Of a DNA stretch of 64,000 nucleotides, positions 11,381-20,024 are shown piece by piece (the stretch's first letter is position 1; each line of letters opens with the position of its first letter). The DNA lies in the NCBI RefSeq assembly GCF_029916425.1, contig NZ_JAHAVQ010000006.1, positions 1 through 64,000 of the forward strand, written 5' to 3'. The translations under genes were made by a program, and so were the position numbers. The notes beneath the pieces are model-generated. The model was given only the letters and a program-made list of their open reading frames with translations, did not search any database and was not told the DNA's origin. This stretch comes from Liquorilactobacillus sicerae (GTDB lineage Bacteria; Bacillota; Bacilli; Lactobacillales; Lactobacillaceae).

Positions 11381-12751
11381 TTACTTATTTTGAGCAACCT
11401 GTCGATAAGCCGTCGTCAGATGTTTTTGATTTACAAAAATTTTGACAAACAAGATACTTAGTCCATTGGTTATCGCAAATAAGAAAAAGATCCAAGCCGT
11501 CCCCAAAACTACGATCAACTGCGGATAAACTAAACTGATTACAAAATTAGTAATCCAAGTAGTAGCCGTTGAAAGCGACATTAATTTACCCTTGATTTTT
11601 TGGGGGAAAATCTCTGCTAGCAGCAACCAGGTAATTGGGCTGACAATCCCTTGATGATTAGCCAAAAAAAGTGCTAAGGTCAGCAAAACTAAAACGTTGG
11701 TAACCCCTGTTGAAAAAAGATTTGTCTTCAAGACCAACCCTAAAATCAACAAAAATGCTGCATTTCCAAGCAAACCCAAAACAAACATCAAATGATGATT
11801 ACTTCGTTCCGTTAACCGTGTTCCATAAATACTGGCAGCCACTGAAACGACCCCAATAAAAATATTGGCATACAATGCAGCATCAACCCCTAAGCCAACT
11901 TTTCGTAACAAGATCGTTCCATAATACATGACCGTATTGATTCCAGAAATTTGCTGGATAAAGCCGATCATCACTCCCGAAAATAAAAGATACCGCATAA
12001 AATAATTGTTAAAGATATCGCTCCAACTAATGACCTTTTGTGACTGAGACATTTCTTGCTTAGAATGATCAATAAATTTCTGTTCATCCCGAAATCCTAG
12101 CCGATTGACCACTTTTCGTGCCTGATGAGGCTTTTGTTTAAAAATCAACCATTTAGGGCTGCTGATCAACCTAAATGAACCGATCCACAAAGCAACTGAT
12201 GGAACCGCTGCTGAAAGAACCATTATCCGCCAAATATCATGCCAGTTACCCCAAATACTGCCTAAAATTGCATTGACTGTAAAAGCCGCCAGTTGACCTA
12301 GTACAATAAAAATCGCGTTTTGATTAACATTGTGACTTCTGACCAAGCGTGGCGAAATCTCAGCTAAATACATTGGCGATAAACTTGATGCACCTCCAAC
12401 TGCAATGCCTAAAATGAACCTGAATAAGCTCACGAGCCAATAATTAAAAGAAAATGCGCATAAAAATGTTGCTACGGTAAAAATAATTGCGATCAGCCGT
12501 AAAGTTTGCTTTCGTCCTAAATGATCAGCTACTCGACCTGATCCCAAAGCACCCAAGCAAGCTCCAATAACCAGCGAGCTGGAAGCGATTCCTTGAGTTG
12601 TTGGTGACAAGTTAAGCTGATCTGGTTTACTCATGAAGACTAAGGCTCCATTGATCACACCAGTATCATAACCAAATAAAAAGCCTCCTAAGGAAATCGT
12701 ATAGACGCAATATTTTAAAAAACTATTTTGCAATCTTTGACTTTTTTTCAT
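11381..12751 (-). CDS. sugar porter, MFS (XylE/IolT/GalP-like)
   Basis: A 456-residue, 12-segment MFS protein of the sugar porter family. Diagnostic motifs are GRVADHLGRKQTL after the second segment, a PESPRWL-equivalent region SSPKWLI near residue 200, and QQISGINTVMYYG near 265. It should import a monosaccharide or polyol such as xylose, arabinose, galactose or inositol by proton symport. AGAAGGTGA precedes the start. A terminator-like hairpin lies in the leader 32-82 bases upstream, so expression may be attenuated. No catabolic gene is adjacent. Confidence 0.88.
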   Translation of the reverse strand: MKKSQRLQNSFLKYCVYTISLGGFLFGYDTGVINGALVFMSKPDQLNLSPTTQGIASSSLVIGACLGALGSGRVADHLGRKQTLRLIAIIFTVATFLCAFSFNYWLVSLFRFILGIAVGGASSLSPMYLAEISPRLVRSHNVNQNAIFIVLGQLAAFTVNAILGSIWGNWHDIWRIMVLSAAVPSVALWIGSFRLISSPKWLIFKQKPHQARKVVNRLGFRDEQKFIDHSKQEMSQSQKVISWSDIFNNYFMRYLLFSGVMIGFIQQISGINTVMYYGTILLRKVGLGVDAALYANIFIGVVSVAASIYGTRLTERSNHHLMFVLGLLGNAAFLLILGLVLKTNLFSTGVTNVLVLLTLALFLANHQGIVSPITWLLLAEIFPQKIKGKLMSLSTATTWITNFVISLVYPQLIVVLGTAWIFFLFAITNGLSILFVKIFVNQKHLTTAYRQVAQNK

Positions 12752-12782
12752 TCAAATCACCTTCTTTTTGGTTAAAAAATTT

Positions 12783-12833
12783 AAAAAAGGTCTGCTGCTT
12801 GATACCCGATTAAGTAAAAAGCACCAGAACCTT
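12783..12833 (-). terminator. leader terminator/attenuator upstream of the sugar porter
   Basis: Arms at 12787-12800 and 12819-12833 pair over about 13 bp with one bulge and one mismatch, and on the minus strand are followed by six T. The hairpin ends 32 bases before the MFS start codon, so it sits inside the leader if the promoter is the TATAAT at 12922-12917. The loop contains CGGGTA (minus strand), exactly complementary to TACCCG near the 5' end of that leader (12916-12911), which could support a competing fold. Confidence 0.55.
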
Positions 12834-13076
12834 CGGTAAATTAAATTTCAAACTTAAGATTTAAAAAATGCATTTTCTCTTGGCTGTTAACTCAAATTGG
12901 TGTCAAAAAACGGGTAATTATAGCCACATTATTATACATTTCTTACTTATAATTAATTATAGAGCATCAAATGAAACAAATCTATTAATGGGATTTGTCA
13001 TTAAACGATTTTAGTTGTAAATATCTTACAGTTAATTGTTAAAAAACGATTACTAAATAAGATTTAAGGTATTGGC

Positions 13077-13106
13077 TTGAAAAGATAACCAAAAAAAGTT
13101 TAAACT
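13077..13106 (+). promoter_or_regulatory. candidate sigma-A promoter of the LacI-family gene
   Basis: TTGAAA at 13077-13082 is followed after 17-18 bases by TTAAAC/TAAACT at 13100-13106. The -10 match is partial. The ribosome site of the gene is GAGGTG at 13165-13170. Confidence 0.4.
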
Positions 13107-13178
13107 AGAAAGGTCAAAGTCAACAGCCATTTTTGCCTGTCTACTGACTTAAAATTGCTAAATTAGAGGTGCTATGAT

Positions 13179-14165
13179 ATGAAAAGGCCAACACTGAATG
13201 ATGTTGCCAAACTTGCTGGAGTCACCCCAACTACCGTTTCACGAGTTATCAACAATCGTGGTGCTTTAAGCGATAAAACTAAACAAAAAGTCAAAAATGC
13301 AATGGAGGAGCTTAATTACCAACCCAACGCTCTTGCTAGAACTTTATTAAAAGGCAAGAGCAATATTATTGGTTTGATCTTCCCAACTACTGAAAATATT
13401 TTTTATGGGCAAATCGTCGCCGAACTCGAAGATCGTTTTTTTAAAAAAGGCTATAAAACTTTTCTTTGCAATAGCAAAAATAATTCAGCCAAAGAAAAAG
13501 ATTTTGTTCAGATGCTGTTAGCCAATCAAGTTGATGGTTTAATTGTTGGTTCGCATAATACTGACATTCAAACTTATCAGCGAGCCTATTTACCAATTAT
13601 TTCAATTGATCGAATTCTTGCAGACCAGATAACCGTTGTCAGCAGTGATAATTTTACCGGTGGATTATTAGCTACACAATATTTGTACGATCAAGGTGCC
13701 AGAAAAATTGCCCATGTTAATAGCACGCAATCAAAATCAGCTCCTTACAGTTTTGAAAGGAAACAAGGCTATTTTAAATTTATGCAACAAAAGAGTTTGC
13801 CAACCAAAGTTTTTGAAATTGATTATGAACTGCCATTTGCTAAGAAAAAGAAAATTGTTTCAAAAATTATCCAAAGGAATCAAGACATCGACGGTTACTT
13901 TGTCGCTGATGATTTAACCGCCATCCTTTTTCAAAAACTGGCCGGTGAACATCAATTGAACTTTAAAGTAATTGGTTATGATGGAACCGACTTTATCTGT
14001 GATTATGTGCCAGAATTAGCAACTATCCAACAACCGATTGCAAAAATTGCTGAAACTGCTGTTACTGAACTATTGAAGCAAGTCCAAGGTGATTTTGAAG
14101 ATCCTGGCAAACGCATTAAATTACCGGTTAAGCTCTTGCCACCAAGAACAAAAGCAAATAGGTAA
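13179..14165 (+). CDS. LacI/GalR-family repressor, ScrR-like
   Basis: A 328-residue repressor. The N-terminal HTH (LNDVAKLAGVTPTTVSRVIN, residues 5-24) and hinge helix are canonical. The periplasmic-binding-protein-like effector domain follows, with DGLIVGSHN and a C-terminal TIQQPIAKIAETAV. It is convergent with GH32 and the GRP transporter, and perfect LacI-style palindromes lie in their shared promoter at 16633-16711, so repression of the sucrose/fructan genes is likely. ScrR similarity is based on motif and context. Confidence 0.88.
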   Translation: MKRPTLNDVAKLAGVTPTTVSRVINNRGALSDKTKQKVKNAMEELNYQPNALARTLLKGKSNIIGLIFPTTENIFYGQIVAELEDRFFKKGYKTFLCNSKNNSAKEKDFVQMLLANQVDGLIVGSHNTDIQTYQRAYLPIISIDRILADQITVVSSDNFTGGLLATQYLYDQGARKIAHVNSTQSKSAPYSFERKQGYFKFMQQKSLPTKVFEIDYELPFAKKKKIVSKIIQRNQDIDGYFVADDLTAILFQKLAGEHQLNFKVIGYDGTDFICDYVPELATIQQPIAKIAETAVTELLKQVQGDFEDPGKRIKLPVKLLPPRTKANR

Positions 14166-14170
14166 AATCA

Positions 14171-14255
14171 AAAAAATCTCCGCTTAACCTGAAGTGACCG
14201 ACAATTAATAACTCGAATGATTGCGGGGCATATCAATAAACAAGGGGAGATTTTT
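14171..14255. terminator. possible bidirectional terminator between LacI and GH32
   Basis: AAAAATCTCC at 14172-14181 and GGAGATTTTT at 14246-14255 are perfectly complementary 10-bp arms with A/T runs on both outer sides, placed between two convergent genes. The 64-base loop is long, so the structure is plausible rather than certain. Confidence 0.5.
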
Positions 14256-14267
14256 ACATTTCTTTAT

Positions 14268-15734
14268 TTATTCGATAACTTGAGCCAAGCGATAGATTTG
14301 CAACTGATCGATCTCTGCTTGATCTTGACCAGTTAAAGCCAAACCTAAGTCACTGGTTGGGAAAATTCGACTGGTAAAAGTCGCTTGCCCATGATTGACA
14401 AAAATCTCAACTGAAGACTTGTCAACGAAAATCTGCAGATCAAGCTCCGTTAAGTCAGTAACAGCCGCCTTCCTAATTCCATCTGCTTGGTAACGGTTTA
14501 AGACTAGTTTTCCTTCTGAACGATCATAGACAAATGACAAGATCGGTTGCTGTTTTCGATCAATCAATTTGAAACCGATCTTTGGCGCTGCCAGTTGCTG
14601 CCGCAACGGAATTCTTAACAAAATTTCAGCGGAGTTTCCAGCCAACGTTAGCAATTCTTGCTGACTTTCTAACTGAAAATTATTTTTGCTCAACAAGACT
14701 TCTTGTCGTAGACTCTTTAATTCTTCAATTGGCTGCATGGTAACTTGACCGTTTTGAACTCTCAGTTCGCGTGGCAAGGTAAAAGCTCCCGCCCAATTAT
14801 CCAATTTTTCTGGCATCGGTGTTTGCCACATATTCATCCAGCCAATTGCAACTCTGCGACCATCAGCCGTCTGAAAAGTCTGCACCGCATAAAAATCATG
14901 TCCCTTATCCAACTCATTAAAGGCTCCATGGTTAAACTCATTTTTTTGATAATCATACTTGCCAACTAAAGCGCCGGTTTGAAAAACGTTTTGGTATTTA
15001 TCGCCTTGCGCTTTAATTCCAACCGGTGAAAAAGTCTGCACTGCGCAACCATCTAAGGTAAAAAAATCTGGACATTCCCACATGCTGCCAAGCTCGCCGG
15101 CTGAAGTGGCTAAGACGCCAAGATATTTCCAGTGTTTCAAATCAGGTGACCGGTAAATTAAAGTTCGACCGACATTATTGGCAGAACTGCCAACAATTAA
15201 ATTCCACTCACCATTTTGAAACCATACTTTCGGATCCCGAAAGTTGCGATCGTTGTCTTGAGGTGGCAATGGAATAATTGGATTATCAGCAAATTTGGTA
15301 AAATTAATACCATCTTGGCTGAGCGCTAAATTCTGCATCTGGCGAAAGTCAGGAGAAAATGGATCATTATTTTGGGGATCGTCGAAAACATGACCGGTAT
15401 AAACTAGCGCTAATTGTCCATGATAGTCGACCGCACTGCCAGAATAACAGCCGCCTTGATCAAACTCTTCCCCTGGCGCAAGCGCTACCGGTTGATTCTG
15501 CCAGTGAACCATATCGGGACTGGTTGCATGGCCCCAGTGCATTGGTCCCCAATCTTTACTGTAAGGATGAAATTGATAAAATGCATGGTATTGACCTCTA
15601 AAGCAGATCAGTCCATTCGGATCGTTCATCCAGCCCAGTGGTGCCATCAAATGGTAGTTTAATCGAAATCGTGAATTAAAATTTTTTTGATGATTCTTAA
15701 CATAATTCCGTGCTTTTTCTAAGTTTATTTCCAT
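14268..15734 (-). CDS. scrB: GH32 sucrose-6-phosphate hydrolase / beta-fructosidase
   Basis: A 488-residue GH32 enzyme with all three signature boxes: WMNDPNG with nucleophile Asp38, RDP with Asp167, and MWECPDF with acid/base Glu220. A C-terminal beta-sandwich follows (about 340-485). There is no signal peptide, so it acts in the cytoplasm on sucrose, sucrose-6-phosphate or short fructo-oligosaccharides. Its partner transporter is a non-PTS GRP protein, which leaves the sugar unphosphorylated, so plain sucrose or fructan hydrolysis is as likely as ScrB activity. It starts 22 bases after the transporter gene, with GGGGTG as ribosome site. Confidence 0.92.
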   Translation of the reverse strand: MEINLEKARNYVKNHQKNFNSRFRLNYHLMAPLGWMNDPNGLICFRGQYHAFYQFHPYSKDWGPMHWGHATSPDMVHWQNQPVALAPGEEFDQGGCYSGSAVDYHGQLALVYTGHVFDDPQNNDPFSPDFRQMQNLALSQDGINFTKFADNPIIPLPPQDNDRNFRDPKVWFQNGEWNLIVGSSANNVGRTLIYRSPDLKHWKYLGVLATSAGELGSMWECPDFFTLDGCAVQTFSPVGIKAQGDKYQNVFQTGALVGKYDYQKNEFNHGAFNELDKGHDFYAVQTFQTADGRRVAIGWMNMWQTPMPEKLDNWAGAFTLPRELRVQNGQVTMQPIEELKSLRQEVLLSKNNFQLESQQELLTLAGNSAEILLRIPLRQQLAAPKIGFKLIDRKQQPILSFVYDRSEGKLVLNRYQADGIRKAAVTDLTELDLQIFVDKSSVEIFVNHGQATFTSRIFPTSDLGLALTGQDQAEIDQLQIYRLAQVIE

Positions 15735-15756
15735 AATTTTTCACCCCTATTTTAAA

Positions 15757-16608
15757 TTACAAAGCTTTGGAAATCCCAATGCAAATCACTCCGACAAACA
15801 CAAACAACAATCCGATTAGAACTGCCTTTTTTTCTTTCGGTGTTTTGTTTTCTTTTAAGAAAAAAATTCCGCCAATTGTTGAAATCACTAAGCCAAGTTG
15901 TGAAAGTGGAAATCCGATTACAACCCCAAAATTATTATTCGAATAAAGCATGATCAAATTGCCCAACGCCCATAAGATCCCAGGAAGTGTCAATTGAAAA
16001 GTCTTTTTTGACAATAGCTTCGGTTGTTGATAAGTAATTGCTAAAGCACCAACAACCATTCCCACTGACTGTGGTAAAACAGCATCAAAACTGCTGATAC
16101 TGAAGAATTTGATCAACATGACATTAGTGATGATGGCAACTGAAGAAATTAAAATGATAATTACACCACTACGTAAATTGCCATGCTCCGCGACATTTTC
16201 TGAATAAGAAGTGAAGGTGATCCCAATAATTAAGAGCAATAAAGCTAGCGTTCCGACCATTAAGGCACTTTTAGAAGCCCACTCTTTAAAAAAGATCACG
16301 CCTAAAATGCTGGTACCAATCAGTTGCATTCCCGTTGTGATCGGAATCGTCCGTGAAACGCCAACCTTCTTAAACGCTTTCATTTGATAAAGACAGCCTA
16401 ACGACCAGACACAGCCAGAAATAAAACTGACGAGAACATTCAAAAATGTATAATCATGCGGAGTAAATGGAAAAGTAATCAAAGCAAATACCAAGGCTCC
16501 TAATGTCACTCCAAGAGTCTGTTGACCGGTATTTCCACCTAACTTAGGGATTACTAGTGAATATGAGCCCCAAAGGATTGAAGGTACTAAAGCAAGTAAC
16601 ATGTCCAT
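15757..16608 (-). CDS. GRP-family sugar transporter (GlcU/RbsU-like)
   Basis: A 283-residue membrane protein with about ten hydrophobic segments. The N-terminus, LLALVPSILWGSYSLVIPKLGG, and internal repeats match the glucose/ribose porter (GRP) branch of the drug/metabolite transporter superfamily. It takes up sugar by proton symport without phosphorylation. Co-transcription with GH32 points to sucrose, fructose or a fructan as substrate, which is inference. AAAAGGAGC precedes the start; operators sit just upstream. Confidence 0.87.
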   Translation of the reverse strand: MDMLLALVPSILWGSYSLVIPKLGGNTGQQTLGVTLGALVFALITFPFTPHDYTFLNVLVSFISGCVWSLGCLYQMKAFKKVGVSRTIPITTGMQLIGTSILGVIFFKEWASKSALMVGTLALLLLIIGITFTSYSENVAEHGNLRSGVIIILISSVAIITNVMLIKFFSISSFDAVLPQSVGMVVGALAITYQQPKLLSKKTFQLTLPGILWALGNLIMLYSNNNFGVVIGFPLSQLGLVISTIGGIFFLKENKTPKEKKAVLIGLLFVFVGVICIGISKAL

Positions 16609-16632
16609 TTAAATCAGCTCCTTTTAAAATTA

Positions 16633-16662
16633 TCAAAGCTTTGACATTTGATAAACGTTTAT
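16633..16662. promoter_or_regulatory. two perfect 12-bp palindromic operators
   Basis: TCAAAGCTTTGA (16633-16644) and ATAAACGTTTAT (16651-16662) are each perfect palindromes, the second with the AACGTT core typical of LacI-family sites. They lie between the -10 element and the GRP ribosome site, so a bound repressor would block transcription. The first could instead serve a different regulator. Confidence 0.65.
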
Positions 16663-16668
16663 GTTTTC

Positions 16669-16696
16669 ATTGTAACCGCTTTATATTAATTGTCAA
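16669..16696 (-). promoter_or_regulatory. promoter of the GRP-GH32 operon
   Basis: On the minus strand TTGACA (16696-16691), a 16-base spacer and TACAAT (16674-16669) form a near-consensus sigma-A promoter. Confidence 0.75.
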
Positions 16697-16711
16697 TGCT
16701 TTGACAATTAA
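16686..16711. promoter_or_regulatory. inverted repeat overlapping the -35 element
   Basis: TTAATTGTCAA (16686-16696) and TTGACAATTAA (16701-16711) are perfect 11-bp arms around TGCT. The left arm contains the -35 TTGACA of the GRP-GH32 promoter, so a protein bound here would compete with RNA polymerase. Confidence 0.65.
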
Positions 16712-16726
16712 TTCTTGTAAATAAAA

Positions 16727-16758
16727 AGACCTTGAAAAAAATATTTTTCTCAGCCTCT
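16727..16758 (-). terminator. probable terminator after manA
   Basis: An imperfect, partly A/T hairpin (arms near 16727-16740 and 16743-16758) is followed on the minus strand by TTTTTATTT. It would end the long PTS operon before the GRP promoter. Confidence 0.45.
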
Positions 16759-16779
16759 TATATAATTTATTTCAGCTTA

Positions 16780-17742
16780 CTATTCTGGATTCGAAGCTAC
16801 CAAGCTTAATTTCCCAGTTAAGGTCCATTCGTCGACATCATGCGGCAAGATAAAGTTGGTACCTTTCTTGATTTCATAGGCCTGCTTGCCCACTGTCAAG
16901 GTCCCCGCTCCAGCAATTACCGAGGCCAAAACATACGGCCGTTGACCACGCTTTAAACTCAACTTATCAGTAACATCCCATTTGTAAACGGAAAAATATG
17001 GTGAAACTGGTGGCTCCACTAAAGTCGTGATCGTCGATTGACCAATTTTTTTAGACTTGATATTCAATACCGGCTCTTTGAAAGGTACATCCGTCACATC
17101 AATCGATTGCTGCAAATGCAATGCACGTTTTTGGCCCGTCTTTTGGTCGACTCGATCATAATCGTATAGCCGATAAGTTGTATCCGAACTTTGCTGGGTT
17201 TCAATGACTTCAATTCCCTGATTCAAGGCATGGATCGTCCCACTGGGAACAAAAACAAAGTCACCAGTTTTGACGTACTTCTTACGCAAGAGCTGATCCC
17301 AATCACCATTTTCAATCATTTGGCGCAATTCAGCACGAGTTTTAGCATGATGACCATAAATTAAATATGCACCAGGTTCAGCGTGCAAAACATACCAGCA
17401 TTCTGTCTTGCCTAATTCACCTTCATGAACTTGAGCGTACTGATTATCAGGATGGACTTGAACTGACAGACTAGCTTCAGCGTCTAAAAACTTGATCAGC
17501 AATGGAAAAACTTTTGATCCAGGATTGCCAAATAGTTCTGGCTGAGCAACATAAACATCTGGCAGCAACTGACCTTTAAAGCGGCCGTTAATAATTTGGT
17601 TTGGCCCGTGCGGATGGCCAGAAATCGCCCAGCATTCACCAATCCTGCCGGCTGGCAACTGGTAACCAAAATCCTTTTCCAATAAGCGGCCGCCCCACAG
17701 TTTTTCATGGAAAACAGGTTTTAAAAATAGTGGTTCTGACAT
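16780..17742 (-). CDS. manA: mannose-6-phosphate isomerase, class I
   Basis: A 320-residue Firmicute-type phosphomannose isomerase. The zinc ligands are visible in LSVQVHPDNQYA (Gln, His), KTECWYVL (Glu) and PSGTIHAL (His). It converts mannose-6-phosphate to fructose-6-phosphate. I chose ATG 17742 (AAAGGAAG upstream); 30 further in-frame codons up to 17832 look like untranslated leader. It is the last gene of the operon after the mannose-class PTS, which fits mannose as a substrate of that PTS. Confidence 0.93.
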   Translation of the reverse strand: MSEPLFLKPVFHEKLWGGRLLEKDFGYQLPAGRIGECWAISGHPHGPNQIINGRFKGQLLPDVYVAQPELFGNPGSKVFPLLIKFLDAEASLSVQVHPDNQYAQVHEGELGKTECWYVLHAEPGAYLIYGHHAKTRAELRQMIENGDWDQLLRKKYVKTGDFVFVPSGTIHALNQGIEVIETQQSSDTTYRLYDYDRVDQKTGQKRALHLQQSIDVTDVPFKEPVLNIKSKKIGQSTITTLVEPPVSPYFSVYKWDVTDKLSLKRGQRPYVLASVIAGAGTLTVGKQAYEIKKGTNFILPHDVDEWTLTGKLSLVASNPE

Positions 17743-17870
17743 TTTTTTCTTCCTTTCTAATCCTGAAAGTTTACTAAACTGCTTGATCCAATTCATTTTT
17801 TTATCCATCATAATTTTAACACACTCCTTCAAAAAACATTAACAGAATTTATTGATTCAATTAAGTAAGG

Positions 17871-18698
17871 TTATTTTAAAAAGCCTAAATATTTTCCTAA
17901 TATACCAATGATAAAGATTACGACGATAATTAATAATGGATTAACACCCTTTTTTAATAACCATGATACAAATAAAGTTAAAATAAGCGCTAACATCCCT
18001 GGCATCACAGAATCCAGAATATTTTGAACAGTTGTCGTCTTTCCCTTGATCTTAGTTACAACAATTGGAATATCAATCGTCGTCCATTTGCAAACTAATG
18101 CCCCCATCATGAAGAGTCCAACAATTGCTGCACCTCGAGTTAACTTCCTAATCCTATCTCCAACCATGTCGCGAATAATTTTATTTCCTTTAGAGTATCC
18201 GTAATCTAACAAGTACCATTTTGTTGTTAAGCGAATTGAATTGATCGCAATAAAGAAAATTATTGGACCCAATATACTACCACTCATTGCTATTCCAGCT
18301 CCCAAGGCTGCTAAAACTGGCCGAATCGTTCCCCAAAACAAAGGATCGCCAACTCCAGCTAGCGGACCCATCAAGCCAATTTTCATGGCAGCAATTGCCG
18401 TTCCGTTAACTTCTCCACCATTGGCTTTTTCCTCCTCCAGTGCAGCCGTTACGCCAAAAATTGGAGCAGTCAGCCAAGGATGCGTATTAAACCATTCAAG
18501 ATGTCTTTTTAAAGCTTCGTTGCGTTCCTTTCCAGGTGCATAAAGTCTTTTAATTGCTGGAATCATTACGAAACAAAAACCCAAATTTTGAACACGTTCA
18601 AAGTTAAACGAACCAAGCAAAAACCAAGAACGAATGTACATATCTATCAAATCCTTTTTTGATAGTTGCTTTTTTTTATCTTTTTTCTCGAGATTCAA
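17871..18698 (-). CDS. PTS mannose-class IID component (operon 1)
   Basis: An EIID of 275 residues. The N-terminal cytoplasmic part has LIDMYIRSWFLLGSFNFERVQN, then GLMGPLAGVGDPLFWGT, the hallmark loop of mannose-family IID, and C-terminal hydrophobic segments. With EIIC it forms the sugar channel. The best start is TTG 18698, seven bases after GGAGG; a GTG at 18716 has no ribosome site. The upstream EIIC stop is at 18719-18717. Confidence 0.9.
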   Translation of the reverse strand: MNLEKKDKKKQLSKKDLIDMYIRSWFLLGSFNFERVQNLGFCFVMIPAIKRLYAPGKERNEALKRHLEWFNTHPWLTAPIFGVTAALEEEKANGGEVNGTAIAAMKIGLMGPLAGVGDPLFWGTIRPVLAALGAGIAMSGSILGPIIFFIAINSIRLTTKWYLLDYGYSKGNKIIRDMVGDRIRKLTRGAAIVGLFMMGALVCKWTTIDIPIVVTKIKGKTTTVQNILDSVMPGMLALILTLFVSWLLKKGVNPLLIIVVIFIIGILGKYLGFLK

Positions 18699-18716
18699 AG
18701 GACTTCCTCCATTCAC

Positions 18717-19511
18717 TTAATTGTCCAAATCGTCATCATCATCGTCTTCACCGACTGAAAAATCTTGGGTTTTGAGCTTTTGTGGTGAACGATATTCAAG
18801 CTGTAAATATAAAATAGCTAAAATCAAACCCAAACCGCCAAACCCAACTAAATTAAAATTGGTAAAAGCTGCAAATAGAAAGCCTAAATAAAAAAAAGGC
18901 TTTAAATCTGGTAAGTCCATCATATTAATAACCATCGCATAACCTACTACAACAATAATTCCTCCACCGATCTGCAAACCGTCACTGATTACACTCGGTA
19001 TATTGTTAATATATTCTTCAACAGTTTTCATATTCAAAATCATGACACCCGCAGTCGGTATCATGACTCTGAAAGCTTGAATTATCATCGCTAAAACATG
19101 CATTGTTTCAATCAAATGATATTGACCTTTTTTGGCAAAGACATCAGCCTGATGAACTAAAAAAACTGTAAAAGTTCTAACAAAAATCGTCAATACTTGA
19201 CCAGCTGCAGCAAGTGGAACAGCAAGCGCAATTCCATCACCGATTGAAGCATGTGTTGTAATAACTACCAGAGTTGTAATCACTGACGATAAAGCTGTAT
19301 CCGGTGAAATCGAAAGACCCACATTCATCCAGCCAAGTGCCATCATTTCAAGCTGACCGCCTAAAACTATTCCTATTTTCAAATCACCTAATACCAGTCC
19401 AATTAATGGACAGACAACTAATGGACGGTGCATTTGTCCTTCATCAAGAACTGATCCAACTCCTGCAATACCCGCAATTAGCAATATCAGTATAGTTTGA
19501 CAGGTATTCAT
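18717..19511 (-). CDS. PTS mannose-class IIC component (operon 1), acidic tail
   Basis: A 264-residue EIIC with about seven membrane segments and the family pattern GLVLGDLKIGIVLGGQLEMM followed by the Pro/Asp-rich ISPDTALSS. It carries substrate across the membrane with EIID. The last residues are an acidic run, GEDDDDDDLDN, a feature also seen at the end of EIIC and EIIA in the second PTS operon. GGAGGGATAAGA precedes the ATG. Confidence 0.9.
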   Translation of the reverse strand: MNTCQTILILLIAGIAGVGSVLDEGQMHRPLVVCPLIGLVLGDLKIGIVLGGQLEMMALGWMNVGLSISPDTALSSVITTLVVITTHASIGDGIALAVPLAAAGQVLTIFVRTFTVFLVHQADVFAKKGQYHLIETMHVLAMIIQAFRVMIPTAGVMILNMKTVEEYINNIPSVISDGLQIGGGIIVVVGYAMVINMMDLPDLKPFFYLGFLFAAFTNFNLVGFGGLGLILAILYLQLEYRSPQKLKTQDFSVGEDDDDDDLDN

Positions 19512-19535
19512 TCTTATCCCTCCATTGATTTGAGG

Positions 19536-20024
19536 TCATTTATGATGATTTTGCAAAATCCTTAGAAAGTCACGTTTTGAATCACTTGGAAGCTGTCTTA
19601 GTTCTAACTTAACTCCTAATTCATTAAGCTTCATAAATGCTTTAATGTCTTTAGCAGTAACACTAACCGACTCAGTTAAATGTAACTTTCCTTGGTCAAA
19701 TCGCATTCCTCCAACGTTCACGGATTTGATCAAAAGCTGATTTTCAACAATTTCAAGAACTTCACTTGGGTTACCAAAGAGTAGTATAGCAGAGGTCGAT
19801 TGATACTTAGGATTGTTAAAAACCTTAATCATTTTTTGTGGTGAAACAACGCTTGCTTTAATATTTGACGGCGCAACAGATAGTGTTAAAATTTTTCGCA
19901 TTGGATCGTTTGCAATTTCTTGACTAACGACAATGATCCGATCCACCGGATAACTTTTGATCCATTTGGTTAGAACCTGTCCATGGATAAAACGATCATC
20001 AATTCTGACAAGCTTAATTTTCAT
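19536..20024 (-). CDS. PTS mannose-class IIB component (operon 1)
   Basis: A 162-residue cytoplasmic EIIB. The phospho-accepting His14 lies in RIDDRFIHGQV, the IIB(man) signature. It passes phosphate from EIIA to the incoming sugar. Its ATG overlaps the EIIA stop (ATGA), so the two are coupled. EIIA and EIIB are separate polypeptides here, not fused as in E. coli ManX. Confidence 0.92.
   Translation of the reverse strand: MKIKLVRIDDRFIHGQVLTKWIKSYPVDRIIVVSQEIANDPMRKILTLSVAPSNIKASVVSPQKMIKVFNNPKYQSTSAILLFGNPSEVLEIVENQLLIKSVNVGGMRFDQGKLHLTESVSVTAKDIKAFMKLNELGVKLELRQLPSDSKRDFLRILQNHHK

Larger units (their letters stand above)
12752..13178. other. 427-base divergent intergenic region
   Basis: This gap holds the leader and hairpin of the MFS gene (minus) and the promoter of the LacI gene (plus). 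Two copies of AAACGATT occur near 13004 and 13045, which could be half-operators. No coding trace is seen. Confidence 0.6.

Noticed and set aside
16780..17832. Longer N-terminus of manA
   Set aside because: The extra 30 codons lack a ribosome site and do not resemble ManA; AAAGGAAG before ATG 17742 decides the start.
18717..18770. GAT/GAC repeats as a DNA microsatellite or misassembly
   Set aside because: The runs are in frame at the end of PTS genes in several places with varied codons, which fits selected acidic tails better than a repeat error.
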